A DNA stretch of 64,000 bases from positions 62,001-126,000 of the forward strand of contig JAFKDC010000011.1 of assembly GCA_017255395.1 (NCBI GenBank), in the 5' to 3' direction. Origin of the DNA: Enemella evansiae. GTDB lineage: Bacteria > Pseudomonadota > Alphaproteobacteria > Rhodobacterales > Rhodobacteraceae. The notes below the pieces were generated by a model. The model saw only the letters and a list, made by a program, of their open reading frames with translations. It searched no databases and was not told the DNA's origin. The position numbers and the translations under genes are program-made. Shown in pieces: positions 1 through 7,670 of the stretch. Within the stretch, counting starts at the first letter, position 1. Each line of letters starts with the position of its first letter.

Positions 1-238
1 CGACCGCCGCCTTGTCCCGCCAGACCACCCAGGCAAAGACGATCTTCTCGTCGGGCTCGCGCTTTACCGCCATCGGGAAAGAGGTCACCTCGCCCTCGGG
101 CACATCCTCTTCCCAGCACTCCCAATGGGCCAGCGCGCCGTATTCCTCGAACAACGGCCAGGCCTCTTCGGCGCTGTCGATATAGGCCTGTTTGTTGGCC
201 TCTGGCACAGCAGCGACGAAACCCTGTACGTAGGACAT
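1..238 (-). CDS. DUF1428 family protein, C-terminus cut by window edge
   Basis: About 79 codons are visible, starting MSYVQGFVAAVPEANKQAYI and containing W-E-C-W followed by DVPEGEVTSFPMAVK. This matches the N-terminal half of the small DUF1428 (E. coli YbaA-like) family, from memory of that family; its biochemical role is not known to me. The protein should be near 115-120 residues, so roughly the last third lies before base 1. The gene is divergent from the MarR regulator at 302, and the 63-bp spacer contains a perfect palindrome, which suggests that MarR protein controls this gene. Start chosen as the only ATG before the conserved N-terminus. Confidence 0.8.
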   Translation of the reverse strand, partial: MSYVQGFVAAVPEANKQAYIDSAEEAWPLFEEYGALAHWECWEEDVPEGEVTSFPMAVKREPDEKIVFAWVVWRDKAAV

Positions 239-289
239 GATGACACACTCCCTTTCCCATGTGTTGCCCCGAGCCTGCATCGGAAATAA

Positions 290-301
290 GTTGATATCAA
301 C
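290..301. promoter_or_regulatory. Perfect 12-bp palindrome, probable MarR operator
   Basis: GTTGATATCAAC reads the same on both strands and ends one base before the ATG at 302. It lies between divergently transcribed DUF1428 and MarR genes. TTGATATCAA-like dyads are typical of MarR-family operators, and regulators of this family usually control themselves and a divergent neighbour. The role as operator is inferred. Confidence 0.55.
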
Positions 302-760
302 ATGAATCTCGACATGCACCCCGATCTGCCGATTTCCGCCACCCTCGAGGTGCGCGACCGCTGCCTGTGTTTCCGGGCGCAACGCGCGGCGCGGGCCTTG
401 GCGCGGCGCTTCGATGCGGCGCTGAAGCCCTTTGGCCTGTCGAACGGGCAGTTCTCTATCCTGATGGCGATAAACCGGCCAGAGGCGCCGCGCATATCGG
501 AGCTTGCGCCCTTCCTTGCCATGGACCGCACGACACTGACCGCGGCGCTGAAGGTGCTGGAGCGGCGCGGACTGGCCGAGACCAGCCCCGACCCCGACGA
601 CAGGCGCGGTCGGCGGCTGCACCTGACCCGCGCGGGGCAGGAGCTGCTGATCGCGGCCCTGCCGGTCTGGCGCGACGCGCATGATGCGCTCGACGCCGAT
701 CTCGTGGGGAACGGGATCGACGTCGAAACGCTGGCGAAGGCTCTTCTCTCCCTCGCCTGA
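302..760 (+). CDS. MarR family transcriptional regulator
   Basis: A 152-residue protein with the MarR winged-helix layout: N-terminal dimerisation helix (about 15-45), recognition region ISELAPFLAMDRTTLTAALK (about 65-85), then the wing with the DPDDRRGRRLHLT signature typical of MarR proteins. It should be a cytoplasmic dimeric repressor responding to a small ligand or to oxidation. It is divergent from the DUF1428 gene. The ATG abuts the palindrome at 290-301 and no Shine-Dalgarno is visible, so translation may be leaderless or begin at Met5 (314). Three cysteines fall within the first 30 residues or so. The ligand cannot be predicted. Confidence 0.85.
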   Translation: MNLDMHPDLPISATLEVRDRCLCFRAQRAARALARRFDAALKPFGLSNGQFSILMAINRPEAPRISELAPFLAMDRTTLTAALKVLERRGLAETSPDPDDRRGRRLHLTRAGQELLIAALPVWRDAHDALDADLVGNGIDVETLAKALLSLA

Positions 761-862
761 GGGCCGGGCCTTTGGCACCGGCCTGTAACGCGCCCTGCCC
801 GGCGACAGGGCCACCCCGCAGGCGCCCGGGGCGCCGCTGGGCCATGCCAGGGTCCGGGCGCG

Positions 863-1702
863 TCAGTGCGCCATCAGCACCGGCACCTGCGTCTGTTCCA
901 GCATCGAGCGGGTGGCACCGCCAAGGATCGCCTCGCGGAACCGCGAATGGCCGTAGGCCCCCATGACCACCAGATCCGCATCGACATCCGTGACATGGCG
1001 CAGCAGCACATCCGCGACTCGCGGCATGGTCTTGGACAGCACGTCGACCTTGGGCCGCACCCCGTGCCGGGCAAGGAACTGCGACAGCAGGCCGCCGGGG
1101 TCGGAGCGGGTCGGCCCGTGCTGCGGCGGGTCGATGACGACCACATGCACCGCCTTGGCCTGCGTCAGCAGCGGCAGCGCGGCACGCACCGCGCGCATCG
1201 CCTCGCGGCTTTCGTTCCACGCGATCACCACGCGCTCGGGCTGCGGCTTCACCGTGACGCCATCGGGCACGATCATCACCGGCACCTGTCCTTCGAACAG
1301 CGCGCCCTCCGTCACCGGCTCCAGCTCTATGCCGCGCTCCTTGCCATAGGGCTGCGGCAGCACCACGAGGTCGGCGAACCGCGCATGCGCGGCGATTTGG
1401 CGCCCGATATCGGCAAGCTGCGCGACACGGTGATCCACCGCCCAGCGCAGATCCTCCCGCTGCAACCGCTCCTTGGCAAGGCCTGCAAGCTCTTCTGCCT
1501 CTGCGTTCGCGCGGCTCAGGGTTTCCTGAAGCACCATCGCGTTGGCACCGGCATAGTAATAGCCGGTCTGGGTCCGGTCGACGCCGAGGCATATGACCTC
1601 GAGATGCGCGTCGTGGCCTTGGGCAAAAGCTGCGGATTGGCTCAGGGTGCTGTCCAGCAGGCCGGTGTCGGTCAGCGCGGTCAGTACGCTCTTGTATGTC
1701 AT
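863..1702 (-). CDS. Universal stress protein (UspA family, tandem domain)
   Basis: 279 residues, about twice one Usp domain, with a degenerate N-terminal domain (about 1-145) and a C-terminal domain (about 155-279). The C-terminal domain keeps the ATP-binding pattern G-x2-G-x9-G-S/T, seen as GAYGHSRFREAILGG followed by A-T-R-S. Such proteins are cytoplasmic and linked to stress or low-oxygen survival. It is divergent from ccoN, and a perfect TTGA-N6-TCAA box is centred 64 bp upstream of its ATG, the distance expected of an FNR-activated promoter with a short leader. Usp genes beside cbb3 oxidase operons are common in Rhodobacteraceae. Confidence 0.9.
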   Translation of the reverse strand: MTYKSVLTALTDTGLLDSTLSQSAAFAQGHDAHLEVICLGVDRTQTGYYYAGANAMVLQETLSRANAEAEELAGLAKERLQREDLRWAVDHRVAQLADIGRQIAAHARFADLVVLPQPYGKERGIELEPVTEGALFEGQVPVMIVPDGVTVKPQPERVVIAWNESREAMRAVRAALPLLTQAKAVHVVVIDPPQHGPTRSDPGGLLSQFLARHGVRPKVDVLSKTMPRVADVLLRHVTDVDADLVVMGAYGHSRFREAILGGATRSMLEQTQVPVLMAH

Positions 1703-1759
1703 GACACACCTCCAGGTTGTCGATAGACATGAGGTTATCCGCCCGGCGCGGATGCCACC

Positions 1760-1773
1760 TTGACGCGTGTCAA
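1760..1773. promoter_or_regulatory. FNR/FnrL box 1 (usp-proximal)
   Basis: TTGACGCGTGTCAA fits TTGA-N6-TCAA exactly. It lies 64 bp (centre) upstream of the usp ATG and about 131 bp upstream of ccoN, so it probably serves usp. FnrL is the oxygen-sensing activator of cbb3 oxidase genes in Rhodobacteraceae. Confidence 0.8.
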
Positions 1774-1791
1774 AACGCAGGGCCCCATTGC

Positions 1792-1805
1792 TTGATGCAG
1801 ATCAA
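1792..1805. promoter_or_regulatory. FNR/FnrL box 2 (ccoN-proximal)
   Basis: TTGATGCAGATCAA is a perfect FNR consensus (TTGAT-N4-ATCAA). It is centred about 99 bp upstream of the ccoN ATG and 32 bp from box 1, suggesting each divergent promoter has its own box. Confidence 0.85.
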
Positions 1806-1897
1806 GGCTTTGTTGATGCCGACAGCGCAGTAACGGCACCAGTCAAAGAATGCCTGCGCGGCAGCGATTCTGTGCAGGACAGACGAAGGGACGAAAC

Positions 1898-3511
1898 ATG
1901 TTGAATTATCTCAAGCTCATCGTGCTTGGCCTGATCGCGATTTTCGCGATGATCGCGGCCAACTATGCACGCGATGTTGCTTACATGGTCCATGCGATCA
2001 TCATCCTGCTGATCTCCGCAGGGATGTTCGTCTGGGTCCTGCGCAACACGGATGAACCGGCGCCCCTGCCGGCCAATCAGAACGAATACATGGACGGGGT
2101 GATCCGCTACGGCGTCATCGCCACCGCCTTCTGGGGCGTGGTGGGCTTTCTCGCCGGTACTTTCATCGCCGCCCAGCTGGCCTTTCCGGCGCTCAATTTC
2201 GACTGGGCCGAGGGCTATGCCAACTTCGGGCGGCTGCGGCCACTGCACACCTCGGCGGTGATCTTCGCCTTTGGCGGCAACGCGCTGATCTGCACCTCGT
2301 TCTACGTGGTCCAGCGCACCAGCGCGGCGCGGCTCTGGGGCGGCAACCTCGCGTGGTTCGTCTTCTGGGGCTACCAGATCTTCATCGTGCTGGCGGCAAC
2401 CGGCTACCTGCTGGGCTCGACCCACGCCAAGGAATACGCCGAGCCGGAATGGTACGTCGACTGGTGGCTGACCATCATCTGGGTCGCCTATCTCGCCGTC
2501 TTCGTCGGCACCATCGTGAAGCGCAAAGAGCCGCACATCTACGTGGCCAACTGGTTCTACCTTGCCTTCATCCTGACCGTCGCCATGCTGCACGTGTTCA
2601 ACAACCTCGCCATTCCGGTCTCGATCTGGGGGTCGAAGTCCGTGCAGGTCTTCTCGGGCGTGCAGGACGCCATGGTGCAGTGGTGGTACGGCCATAACGC
2701 CGTGGGCTTCTTCCTGACCGCCGGCTTCCTGGGCATGATGTACTACTTCATCCCGAAACAGGCCGGTCGTCCGGTGTACAGCTACAAGCTATCGATCATC
2801 CACTTCTGGGCGCTGATCTTCCTGTATATCTGGGCCGGTCCGCACCACCTGCACTATACCGCCCTGCCCGACTGGGCCGCGACACTGGGCATGGTGTTCT
2901 CGATCATCCTGTGGATGCCGTCCTGGGGTGGCATGATCAACGGCCTGATGACGCTGTCCGGCGCATGGGACAAGCTGCGCACCGACCCGGTGCTGCGGAT
3001 GTTCGTGATCTCGCTCGGCTTCTACGGCATGTCGACCTTCGAAGGCCCGATGATGTCGATCCGCGCGGTCAACTCGCTGTCGCATTACACCGACTGGACG
3101 ATCGGCCACGTGCATTCCGGCGCGCTCGGCTGGAACGGCATGATCACCTTTGCCTGCCTCTACTTCCTGACGCCCAAGCTGTGGAACCGTCAGGGCCTCT
3201 ACTCGCAGGCCATGGTGTCCTGGCACTTCTGGCTCGCCACCATCGGCATCATCTTCTACGCGGCATCCATGTGGGTGACCGGCATCATGGAAGGCCTGAT
3301 GTGGCGCGAGGTGGATGCCAATGGCTTCCTCGTGAACAGCTTCGCCGACACGGTCAGCGCCAAGTTCCCGATGTATGTGGTGCGCGCCCTGGGCGGGGTG
3401 CTCTACGTCGCCGGTGGCCTGATCATGTGCTACAACCTGTGGATGACGGTGAAACGCGCCCCGGCCCTCGAGGCCGGCGCCGCGACCGCCCATGCCACCC
3501 CGGCCGAATAA
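1898..3511 (+). CDS. ccoN: cbb3-type cytochrome c oxidase subunit I
   Basis: Catalytic haem-copper subunit of the high-affinity cbb3 oxidase, reducing O2 to water in the inner membrane. 537 residues, normal for CcoN, with about a dozen membrane segments. The ligand histidines are visible: H117 (HTSAVIF), H266 (WYGHNAVG, CuB site), H316-H317 (AGPHHLHY) and H404/H406 (TIGHVHSG). Start chosen at MLNYLKL because GAAGGGA lies 7 bp upstream; a longer in-frame ATG at 1850 has no such signal. First gene of ccoNOQP, 12 bp before ccoO, and probably switched on by FnrL through the box at 1792. Confidence 0.97.
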   Translation: MLNYLKLIVLGLIAIFAMIAANYARDVAYMVHAIIILLISAGMFVWVLRNTDEPAPLPANQNEYMDGVIRYGVIATAFWGVVGFLAGTFIAAQLAFPALNFDWAEGYANFGRLRPLHTSAVIFAFGGNALICTSFYVVQRTSAARLWGGNLAWFVFWGYQIFIVLAATGYLLGSTHAKEYAEPEWYVDWWLTIIWVAYLAVFVGTIVKRKEPHIYVANWFYLAFILTVAMLHVFNNLAIPVSIWGSKSVQVFSGVQDAMVQWWYGHNAVGFFLTAGFLGMMYYFIPKQAGRPVYSYKLSIIHFWALIFLYIWAGPHHLHYTALPDWAATLGMVFSIILWMPSWGGMINGLMTLSGAWDKLRTDPVLRMFVISLGFYGMSTFEGPMMSIRAVNSLSHYTDWTIGHVHSGALGWNGMITFACLYFLTPKLWNRQGLYSQAMVSWHFWLATIGIIFYAASMWVTGIMEGLMWREVDANGFLVNSFADTVSAKFPMYVVRALGGVLYVAGGLIMCYNLWMTVKRAPALEAGAATAHATPAE

Positions 3512-3523
3512 GGAGGACCGGAC

Positions 3524-4342
3524 ATGGCTGATAACCCGAAAATCACCGATCCCGCCAAGGACCCCAAGGTCGACCAGCTGGGCGACGGCGTCCCCAACGA
3601 GTTGCCGCACCAGTCGTGGGTCTTCAAGCACCACTCGAAGCTGGAGCGGAACGTCACGCTTCTGGCGGTTCTGGCCTTCCTGACCGTGACCATCGGCGGG
3701 CTGGTGCAGATCGTGCCGCTCTTCTACCTCGAGAACACCATCGAGGACGTCGAGGGCATGCGTCCCTACACGCCGCTGGAACTGGCGGGCCGCGAGATCT
3801 ACCTGCGCGAGGGCTGCTACGTCTGCCACAGCCAGATGATCCGTCCGATGCGCGACGAGGTCGAACGCTACGGTCACTACTCGCTGGCGGTCGAATCCAA
3901 GTACGACCACCCGTTCCAGTGGGGATCGAAGCGCACCGGCCCGGACCTGGCCCGCGTGGGCGGCCGCTACTCGGACGAGTGGCACGTCGACCACCTGCGC
4001 GACCCGCAGTCGGTGGTGCCTGAATCGGTGATGCCCAAATACGGCTTCCTCGAGGATACGCTGCTCGACGGGCGCTACATGGGTGACCTGCTGCGCACCA
4101 ATGCCATGGTCGGCGTGCCCTACTCCGACGAGATGATCGCCGAGGCGCAGCGGGACTTTGTCGCGCAGGCCGACCCGGACAGCGATTACTACGACGGGCT
4201 GGTGGACCGCTACGGAGAGGTCAATATCCGCAACTTCGACGGGGCACCCGGTGTCTCGGAGGCGGATGCGCTGATCGCCTACCTGCAAATGCTGGGCACG
4301 CTGGTCGATTTCTCGACCTTCACGCCCGACGCCAGCCGGTAA
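3524..4342 (+). CDS. ccoO: cbb3-type cytochrome c oxidase subunit II (monohaem)
   Basis: Membrane-anchored c-type cytochrome passing electrons to CcoN. One membrane anchor (about 43-69) is followed by a periplasmic domain with the haem-binding CYVCH at 98-102 and the conserved SQMIRP after it. A distal methionine is likely in SVMPKYGF. At 272 residues it is somewhat longer than the roughly 200-245 residues I recall for many CcoO proteins; the extra length is an acidic stretch between the methionine region and the C-terminus. AGGAGG-type ribosome site just upstream. Confidence 0.96.
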   Translation: MADNPKITDPAKDPKVDQLGDGVPNELPHQSWVFKHHSKLERNVTLLAVLAFLTVTIGGLVQIVPLFYLENTIEDVEGMRPYTPLELAGREIYLREGCYVCHSQMIRPMRDEVERYGHYSLAVESKYDHPFQWGSKRTGPDLARVGGRYSDEWHVDHLRDPQSVVPESVMPKYGFLEDTLLDGRYMGDLLRTNAMVGVPYSDEMIAEAQRDFVAQADPDSDYYDGLVDRYGEVNIRNFDGAPGVSEADALIAYLQMLGTLVDFSTFTPDASR

Positions 4343-4351
4343 GGGGCCAGG

Positions 4352-4537
4352 ATGGAGAACTACAGCTTTCTGAGACAGCTGGCGGACAGCTGGGGCTTGC
4401 TGGTCATGTTCCTGATCTTCGTGGGCATCATCTTCTGGGCCTTCCGGCCCGGAAGCCGAAAGACCCACGAGGACACGGCCAACATCCCTTTCCGCCACGA
4501 AGATCGACCCGCCACACGTGAGGAGGACGGGAAATGA
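4352..4537 (+). CDS. ccoQ: cbb3-type oxidase small subunit
   Basis: 61 residues with one membrane helix (about 14-34, [20 protein letters not shown]), a basic patch after it and a charged tail. This is the usual CcoQ form, a subunit thought to stabilise the complex or couple it to regulation. It lies between ccoO (9-bp gap) and ccoP (ATGA overlap), so position as well as sequence supports the call. Confidence 0.93.
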   Translation: MENYSFLRQLADSWGLLVMFLIFVGIIFWAFRPGSRKTHEDTANIPFRHEDRPATREEDGK

Positions 4538-5436
4538 GCGACAAGAAACAGGACGACCTTGACTACGAGACCACCGGACACGAGTGGGACGGCATCAGGG
4601 AATACAACAAGCCCTTGCCCAAGTGGTGGCTGTGGACCTTCTACGCGACCATCGTCTGGGGCGTAGGCTACACCATCGCCTACCCGGCCTGGCCCATGGT
4701 CACCGGCGCGACCGCCGGTGTGCTGGGCTATTCCACCCGCGCCGAGGTCGCCGAGGAGATCGCCCGCGTCGAAGAGGCCAACGGCCCGATCAACGAAAAG
4801 CTCGCCTCTGTCGACCTGGCCGCCATCCAGGACGATCCCGAGCTTCTGAGCTATGCGGGCAATGCCGGGGGCGCGGTGTTCCGCTCGTGGTGCGCGCAAT
4901 GCCACGGCTCTGGCGCGGCGGGTTCCAGCCAGGCCGGATGGGCGGCGGGCTACCCGAACCTGCTGGACGACGACTGGCTCTGGGGTGGCTCGATCGAGGC
5001 GATCCACGAGACCATCAGCCACGGCATCCGCAACGAGACCGACCCCGACGCGCGCTTCTCGCAGATGCCCGCCTTTGGCCGGGACGAGTTGCTGAGCGGC
5101 GAAGAGGTCGATCAGGTCGTGAACCACGTCATGGTCCTGTCCGGGCAGGAACCCTTCGACCCCGCCGGGGCCGAAGCCGGGGCAGAGGTCTACGCGATCA
5201 ACTGTGCCTCGTGCCATGGCGACGACGGCACCGGCGACCGCGATCAGGGCGCCCCGAACCTGACCGACGCGATCTGGCTGTACGGCGGAGACTTCGCGTC
5301 CATCCGCGAGTCGGTCTGGAACGCGCGGTATGGCGTGATGCCCTCGTGGTCGGATCGCCTGTCCGAGGCAGAGGTCCGCGCCGTGGCGACCTATGTCCAC
5401 AGCCTTGGCGGCGGCGAGGCTTCCGAAGCGGAATGA
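4534..5436 (+). CDS. ccoP: cbb3-type oxidase dihaem subunit III
   Basis: 300 residues. An N-terminal stretch with the conserved D-G-I-R/K-E-Y-N-x-P-L-P-x-W-W motif (about 19-33) leads into one membrane helix (about 33-52), followed by two cytochrome c domains with haem sites C120-x2-C123-H124 and C224-x2-C227-H228. It receives electrons from soluble or membrane cytochrome c. The start overlaps the ccoQ stop (ATGA), indicating translational coupling. It ends the ccoNOQP operon, followed by two strong terminator hairpins. Confidence 0.96.
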   Translation: MSDKKQDDLDYETTGHEWDGIREYNKPLPKWWLWTFYATIVWGVGYTIAYPAWPMVTGATAGVLGYSTRAEVAEEIARVEEANGPINEKLASVDLAAIQDDPELLSYAGNAGGAVFRSWCAQCHGSGAAGSSQAGWAAGYPNLLDDDWLWGGSIEAIHETISHGIRNETDPDARFSQMPAFGRDELLSGEEVDQVVNHVMVLSGQEPFDPAGAEAGAEVYAINCASCHGDDGTGDRDQGAPNLTDAIWLYGGDFASIRESVWNARYGVMPSWSDRLSEAEVRAVATYVHSLGGGEASEAE

Positions 5437-5469
5437 CCCGGCAGGCCTGACCGGCCCCGCCGCCCCCAT

Positions 5470-5502
5470 GACGCCCCCGCCCTGCAAGGCGGGGGCGTCT
5501 TT
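5470..5502 (+). terminator. Rho-independent terminator after ccoP
   Basis: A 12-bp GC-rich stem (GACGCCCCCGCC at 5470-5481 pairing with GGCGGGGGCGTC at 5488-5499) closes a 6-base loop and is followed by TTT. It lies 34 bp after the ccoP stop. Confidence 0.85.
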
Positions 5503-5521
5503 GCATGTGCGCCCCCGGCGG

Positions 5522-5548
5522 CTGCTTGCCCGGGCAAGCAGGTTTTTT
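5522..5548 (+). terminator. Second terminator-like hairpin, 20-bp perfect palindrome
   Basis: CTGCTTGCCCGGGCAAGCAG (5522-5541) is a perfect palindrome followed by GG and six T residues. It can form an 8-bp stem with a CCGG loop. It sits 20 bp past the first terminator and about 87 bp before the next gene, so it could be a backup terminator or act in the leader of the downstream gene. Confidence 0.6.
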
Positions 5549-5634
5549 CCCCGCCCTTTCGATTGCGTGGAAAATTTTACGAAATCTCAAGATTGTTGGC
5601 CGATCACCGATGGATCACAGGATGAGAGCGTGCC

Positions 5635-7089
5635 ATGACCTCTTCGGATTACGGATTGCCCGACCAGCCAGACGCCATGGAAAGGCTGTGCGCGAGCCTT
5701 TGCAACCATGCCAACGACGCGGTGGTGCTGACCGATTCCGACCGCCGGATCCTGTGGTGCAACCGGGCTTTCGAAGAACTGACCGGCTACACCCTGGCAG
5801 AGCTGGCGGGGCGCGATAAGGATGCGCTTTACGACGCCGCGGGCGAAACCGCCCTGACCGGGCCGCGCTACGGCGGGCCCTCGGGCAGCGGTCTGTTCCC
5901 GATGCGTCTACGGCGCAAGGACGGCGCCTCTATCGCGACAGAAATGGCGACCTGGCCCTGGGCTATGTCCGACGGACGGCTCGCCGGACATTTCGCCATC
6001 TGCCGCGACACCACCGAGGAAGACCGCCAGCACCTGGCGCGCGACAGCTTTGTCGCGATCCTCACCGACCAGCGGCTGGACGAGCGGACAAAGATCGAGG
6101 CGATCCTCGCGCTGGCCTGCGACTACTTCAAGATGCCCGTGGCGCTGGTCTGCGCGCTGGAAGGCCAGACGATGAGCGTCGTGCACGCCAAGTCCTCGCT
6201 GATGACGGTCTCTCCCGGCACCCGTTTCGACCTTGGCCAGAGCATGTGCAGCACGACGCTGGCGGTGGACGGGCCGCATAACTTCGCCAATACGGTCGAG
6301 ATTGGCGAGAACCCGACCTTCCTGTCCTACGGGCTGCGGTCCTACATCGGCAAGAAGCTGTCGGTCGGCGGCCATACCTTCGGAACGCTCAGCCTGTGCA
6401 GCCCGCTGGACCGCCCGCATTTCACACGGCAGGATTCGGCGATGATCACGCTCCTGGCCTCGGGAATCGAGCAGCTTCTGGCGACGGAGATGCGGGTTCA
6501 GGCGCTGGAATCCGCCGCCACGCTGGACTGGCTGACCGGCGCCAGCACCAGCCGCCAGTTCCGCCAGCATCTGGAAGACACCTTCGCGCAGGTCCGGCGC
6601 AACGCCGCGACCGCCAGCCTGATCCTTTTCGACGTGGATCACTTCAAGTCGATCAACGACCAGTTCGGCCACGACATGGGCGACCGCGCCCTGACGGAAA
6701 TCGCCCGCCGCGCCCGCCGCGTCATCGGCCCCAACCGCAAGCTCTACCGCGTCGGTGGAGAGGAGTTTGCCGTGATCCTCGCGGGCACCGGCGCCGACAG
6801 TGCCGCGATCATGGCCGAACGCCTGCGCAAGAAGGTGTCAGAGCAGCAATTTAACGACGACCTGCCGCTGATCACCGCAAGTTTCGGCGTCGCCGAGCTG
6901 GACGAGGATCTGGGCAGCGCCGACGCCTGGCTGAAATGCGCGGACATCTCGCTGTATGCCTCCAAGAACAACGGGCGCAACCGGGTGACCAGCAACCGGT
7001 CGATCTCTGGCATCGACCTGCCGGACGAGGTGTCGCAGGCGCTTGGGCCCCGGCAGACGCCCGGGTCGAAACGTCCTTTGCGGGTTTGA
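5635..7089 (+). CDS. PAS-GAF-GGDEF sensor diguanylate cyclase
   Basis: 484 residues: PAS domain (about 20-125), GAF domain (about 145-288) and GGDEF domain (about 295-455), with no membrane segment, so a cytoplasmic sensor predicted to make cyclic di-GMP from GTP. The active-site GGEEF is intact at 374-378, and LFDVDHFKSIND (about 331-342) supplies the metal-binding aspartate. The inhibitory I-site RxxD expected just before it is absent (G-P-N-R instead), so I-site product inhibition is unlikely. No EAL domain. It sits between ccoNOQP and ccoGHIS, which suggests a response to oxygen or redox, but the ligand is unknown. Another FNR box overlaps its stop codon. Confidence 0.9.
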   Translation: MTSSDYGLPDQPDAMERLCASLCNHANDAVVLTDSDRRILWCNRAFEELTGYTLAELAGRDKDALYDAAGETALTGPRYGGPSGSGLFPMRLRRKDGASIATEMATWPWAMSDGRLAGHFAICRDTTEEDRQHLARDSFVAILTDQRLDERTKIEAILALACDYFKMPVALVCALEGQTMSVVHAKSSLMTVSPGTRFDLGQSMCSTTLAVDGPHNFANTVEIGENPTFLSYGLRSYIGKKLSVGGHTFGTLSLCSPLDRPHFTRQDSAMITLLASGIEQLLATEMRVQALESAATLDWLTGASTSRQFRQHLEDTFAQVRRNAATASLILFDVDHFKSINDQFGHDMGDRALTEIARRARRVIGPNRKLYRVGGEEFAVILAGTGADSAAIMAERLRKKVSEQQFNDDLPLITASFGVAELDEDLGSADAWLKCADISLYASKNNGRNRVTSNRSISGIDLPDEVSQALGPRQTPGSKRPLRV

Positions 7090-7099
7090 CACAGGTCAA
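7086..7099. promoter_or_regulatory. FNR/FnrL box 3, no obvious target
   Basis: TTGACACAGGTCAA matches TTGA-N6-TCAA and overlaps the stop codon of the GGDEF gene. With flanks it agrees at 16 of 17 positions with the box before ccoG (TTTGAyACAGGTCAAGG). The next rightward gene on the + strand, the LysR regulator, starts about 570 bp downstream. Confidence 0.65.
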
Positions 7100-7414
7100 G
7101 GTACACCGGAGCCAAGGCTGGCAATCTGTGCGGGCAAGACCGGGCGCCTTCCTCCCGGTCGCGAAACACCCCGCCGCAAGGAACGGGGCGTGATGCGCCG
7201 ATGCCCTGTCCTGTTCGCGCGTTTCCTGGGGCGTCGGCGCAGTTCCCTTCCGGGCAATCTCCCGGCCCGGGCGGACAGCGAAAGGGGCACCGCATCGCGA
7301 CGCCCCTTCACGGTTCTCCATCAGCCATGACGGCGGGGGCCTCCCTGACCGGGATCGCCTCGCAGGGCGGGCGCCTGCGGGGCGCAGCAGTGGTGCGGCA
7401 CAACGACCGCAGGC
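7100..7414. other. Intergenic stretch with no recognisable gene
   Basis: About 315 bases follow the FNR box. Several open frames cross it but none has recognisable composition plus a convincing ribosome site. A small hairpin (AAGGGGC at 7282-7288 with GCCCCTT at 7302-7308, inner CGC/GCG) is visible, without a U-tract. It could hold an FNR-controlled small RNA or simply be spacer. Confidence 0.4.
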
Positions 7415-7570
7415 TCAATCGTCGTAGCCCCGGCGCCCGGCTGCGGAATGCCGGAACGGCAGGTCTTCTTCCAGCCAGTTGAGCTTTGGCAGGTCGTGTC
7501 GCGTGGGCCAGCCGCCGCGGCCTTCGGTCCGGGTCGCCGTCATGAAACTTTTTGCAAAAATACCGAACAT
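7415..7570 (-). CDS. Small hypothetical protein (51 aa)
   Basis: The frame starting MFGIFAKSFMTATRTEG encodes 51 residues rich in Arg, Gly and Trp (LPKLNWLEEDLPF near the middle). AGGAAAGGAGA is placed 6 bp before the ATG, a strong ribosome site that separates it from the longer open frame running to 7672. It is divergent from the LysR gene with about 100 bp between them, the classic geometry of a LysR-controlled target. No cysteines, membrane helix or signal peptide are evident. I do not recognise the family; other Rhodobacteraceae may carry similar short proteins. Confidence 0.6.
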   Translation of the reverse strand: MFGIFAKSFMTATRTEGRGGWPTRHDLPKLNWLEEDLPFRHSAAGRRGYDD

Positions 7571-7670
7571 CTCGGTCTCCTTTCCTGTTCGCCGTGATGC
7601 CTTCATCTTGACGAAACGCGACGCGTCATGCGACTCAGCAATATAACCGTCATGTAAGTCAGGCTGACAC

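Noticed and set aside
456-1730. 424-codon open frame on the - strand overlapping MarR and usp
   Set aside because: Arg/Pro/Ala-rich translation typical of an off-frame reading in GC-rich DNA; it overlaps two recognisable genes.
2789-4498. 569-codon open frame on the - strand opposite ccoN-ccoQ
   Set aside because: Antisense to four-gene cco operon with unmistakable haem motifs; no family resemblance.
7201-7482. Short + strand frames in the gene-free stretch after the FNR box
   Set aside because: Pro/Gly/Arg-rich, overlap the 51-codon gene, and lack a ribosome site at the right distance.
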